Shown here: in pieces, positions 61,724-64,000 of the stretch
How positions within the stretch are numbered: position 1 is the first letter of the stretch
Layout of the letters: the number at the start of each line of letters is the position of its first letter
Assembly: GCA_037953745.1 (NCBI GenBank)
Contig: JBAKBP010004326.1
Coordinates: forward strand, 1-64,000
Length of the DNA stretch: 64,000 nucleotides
From: Lithodes maja
Lineage: Eukaryota; Arthropoda; Malacostraca; Decapoda; Lithodidae
Reading direction: 5' to 3'
The notes under the pieces: generated by a model
Seen by the model: the letters and a program-made list of their open reading frames with translations, nothing else
What the model was told of the DNA's origin: nothing
Databases searched by the model: none
Translations under genes and position numbers: made by a program

Positions 61724-63546
61724 TGTTACGACCGGGACTACAAATAAAACAAGGGCACTTAATGATTGGACTAGTAATAGGGCACTATGCAACAACGGTA
61801 CGCTAGATCCAAACCCTCGAACTTATATGCCGGCGAACAAAAACACCTATACCCTCCAGAGTTAATCTGCGATAACGGGGTATCCTTAACTGGGCATAAT
61901 GTACTTTACTTCAGGCTAACCCACACTGGTATAGCCTGTTAACAAACAAGATGCAAGTTACGTTAAAATGCATAAAAAGGAATCAATGGAAAGATCAATT
62001 AAATCACTGCAAGATTTAATACAAAAAAAGATGCTTCAATACAGTTACTCTAAACAACAATAAACTCTTCACTCCTATCTGAAAGAAAGTTAAGTATAGT
62101 CCTACAGCATAGACCTGAAAACTTCTGAAGAAAGTCTGATGCTCATAAGATGCTCGTATCTTAAACTATATAAAGGCAGGAGGCAGGACACCACACGTAT
62201 AGACTGAATACACTAAAAGATAGGACATATAATGTTAACTGACACGAGAATACTATAAATGCGCAACGGTAGTAATGCTCGACACTAAAAGAAGTACTTC
62301 CTCATCAACGAAACAGTCTGCTATGGTTGTGCGGCTCAGCAACAACCTAGACTAATAAATGCTGTGAATAATAATGCGTACATATCAAAGAGCTTATATT
62401 AAATACTAACAAGTGTCTACTCAATTAATAATGTCTAGCTGGGATACTCTAGGTACGGAACTGGGGTTGAGCAAGACAGGCTCGTAGCCTAGCGATGTCC
62501 TTAAGACTGCATCCTTTAAGTTACGTTAATTGACTGGGGTGCTCTCTTGATAGATCCAGATCACAAGTATCTGGTTCTATCCTGGCAACCCTCAAAAGAC
62601 AAGCAAAGAGGCAGCAAAGTGTGGAACTGGAACAGGCCAAAGCCCTCAGTCAACACAATGCTGCACTCGCAAAAGACGCAGCCGAAAAGACAAACCAGGC
62701 TACCACAGGACCGGTCGAAGTCGTGTAGGTATAAGCAAACCGTACACACATCGGAGACAACGACTACAGTAACCTTATCCCAGTCTAGCATTAAATAAAA
62801 GAGCAGAAACACTAAATCAATAATGGAAACACACAGAGTTCTTAACCTATACTAAGAACCCTTAAACCTATTCTAAGTACAGTACATGTAAATATCTCAG
62901 AGGACGGCGCATGCAATACAATGGACCGGCTATGGAAACCATATGCAGAACCCAAGGGGATAAGTAATTGAATAAAGATGAGAAGTAATGGAAAAGAAGA
63001 AGGTCAGAGAGAGAGACAGTGGTAAAGGGGGTGATCGGGAGAGAGTATGCAAAGGGATGTTAGAAGCATGCGCGCCAAGCCTGTCCTGAGGAAGGCAGCT
63101 CCTGGGAACCCTCATGGAGGAGGTTAGTTACACAGGAATCCGCAAGGGCGCGATGGTCAGCCAATCACGGGCCGAGACGTCACAAGGCAGCAGGGCCCTA
63201 GGACGCGCCAGGAGCCACCAGCCAATCAAAGGCGAGGGAAAGCCCGCGCGAGCGGGAAAACTCCTCCGAGCGAGGCAGCACATACATACACACATATTAC
63301 CACCACGCCCTCGCCTCTCTCTCTTTCTCTCTCCTTAACTCTACACAATGCATCTTATATTCTATTAATGATATAAAATACTTCCGTTGTCACAGACGAA
63401 AATAAAGACCACCACTGGACTGTCTGTGACAATGCGAGTACTAGGGAAGAAAGAACATTCTCTGATAACTGTAGCCCATTTCGATGTCCCTGGCGAGCGC
63501 TAGTGGATAACGAGAGGTGATTCTGCCAACGCTGGTAGACGTCACA
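61724..63546 (-). repeat. Solo LTR of the Gypsy-D family
   Basis: TGTTACGACCGGGACTAC matches the reverse complement of the end of the Gypsy-D LTR (GTAGTGCCGGTCGTAACA). The far end GCCAACGCTGG...GTCACA corresponds to its start. It is flanked by CTTT on both sides, a 4-bp duplication. There is no internal region, so LTR-LTR recombination is likely. It is clearly more diverged from the Gypsy-D LTRs than they are from each other. Confidence 0.88.
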
Positions 63547-63776
63547 CTTTAAATCGGCACGTGGCTACACAATACTACCAATTGAAGACTTCAAAAAGAT
63601 TTAACTATCTTTTTACAAAAGACTTCTACATGCAATTTGAATTAAGTAAATCAAATTTATATAATTTGTTGCTCTGTAACTTCCCTGTGTCGAGTTGTGA
63701 GAATATTTTTTTGTACACAAATAATTTAATGAAAATTGGATAATTTCTAGTTTCTACTTGGTAAATTAAACTAACA
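63547..63776. other. Unassigned AT-rich sequence
   Basis: No feature recognised beyond CTTT, the target duplication of the solo LTR. Confidence 0.4.
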
Positions 63777-64000
63777 AGTGGAAATTCCCGGCGCGACCAA
63801 AGCCGCTCCAAGGACCCGTGCCCCCAGGGAGGGGGCAGGGGATGGTTGTGACGGTTTGGCTCCCGAAACTGCTCCCCGCGGCCGGCATCCGGTTTTCCTC
63901 CACTGGTCGTTGAATTTGTCTTCGGCAGTGGAGGGTCGGCAGCCATCCGCGGTTGGCAGTCTCGGGAGGTGGCCCCACGGCGTAGACGCCGCCACATCAG
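63777..64000 (-). mobile_element. Edge of a LINE-derived element (5' region)
   Basis: The minus strand reads from the window edge GGCGGCGTCTACGCCGTGGG to CTTGGAGCGGCTTTGGTCGC, both of which have counterparts in the composite insertion at 48771-49151 (GACGGCGTCTCTTCCGTGG; ATGGAGTGGCTTCGGTCAC). Two overlapping GC-rich frames are open, but no domain is recognised. It could be the 5' region of the LINE whose 3' end is at 61349. Confidence 0.5.

Overview
The window is a stretch of animal genome made almost entirely of transposable elements nested in one another. The repeat content (several Ty3/Gypsy elements, piggyBac, a DIRS-like remnant, CR1- and RTE-like LINEs, tRNA-derived SINEs, and a long zone rich in TAGGCCTA) and one leucine-rich-repeat exon of the LAP (Erbin/Densin/Lap1) type point to an arthropod. 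A decapod crustacean is my best guess; that is an inference from repeat style, not from a diagnostic gene. No bacterial features, CRISPR arrays, rRNA or functional tRNA genes were seen.

Layout. 1-3.8 kb: decayed piggyBac transposase gene 1 (+), with an 18-bp minisatellite before it and a 14-bp one at its 3' end. 3.8-4.07 kb: (TA)n. 4.07-13.15 kb: Gypsy-B (-), whose upstream LTR carries a 5'-truncated CR1-like LINE. 13.15-22.38 kb: Gypsy-C (-), which cuts off Gypsy-B's LTR. 22.4-24.9 kb: decayed DIRS-like tyrosine-recombinase retroelement (+). 24.93-25.42 kb: piggyBac MITE. 25.85-26.37 kb: fold-back. 26.4-29.9 kb: four LINE fragments. 29.9-38.5 kb: non-coding zone of a ~240-bp family in both orientations (called R240 here), a second ~300-bp family (R2), TAGGCCTA-rich DNA, a 1.06-kb Harbinger-like element built from ACTCGTG sub-repeats, and a SINE. 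40.5-44.95 kb: nearly intact piggyBac 2 (-) with TTAA at both ends. 46.2-46.4 kb: second type of SINE. 47.26-58.90 kb: complete Gypsy-D (+) with a 4-bp target duplication; its 5' LTR holds two later insertions and its 3' internal region holds a Tigger/pogo-like element. 59.36-59.56 kb: the only host coding sequence, a 66-codon LRR exon (-) with AG and GT splice borders. 60.1-61.2 kb: SINE split by a second piggyBac MITE. 61.3-61.7 kb: LINE 3' end. 61.72-63.55 kb: solo LTR of the Gypsy-D family. 63.78-64.0 kb: edge of a LINE-derived element.

The main point is that all three Gypsy elements carry integrase upstream of reverse transcriptase, with RNase H after RT in the two whose RT is complete. 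That is the Ty1/copia order, known in Ty3/Gypsy for the Gmr1-like group. Gypsy-C shows it in one uninterrupted 844-codon frame, so it is not an assembly artefact of separate pieces. The Gag of Gypsy-D has a C-terminal capsid region that looks like a SCAN domain, which has been proposed to derive from Gmr1-like Gag. In Gypsy-D a canonical slippery heptamer (T TTA AAT) sits exactly where the integrase frame ends and the RT frame begins at -1.

The elements also record order of events: Gypsy-C after Gypsy-B; a SINE and a LINE-derived composite after Gypsy-D; a MITE after a SINE; a Harbinger-like element after R240. piggyBac 2 shares terminal sequence with the two MITEs, so it or a sister copy is the likely source of their transposase. 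If the LRR exon belongs to a live gene, most of the window is intron of that gene.
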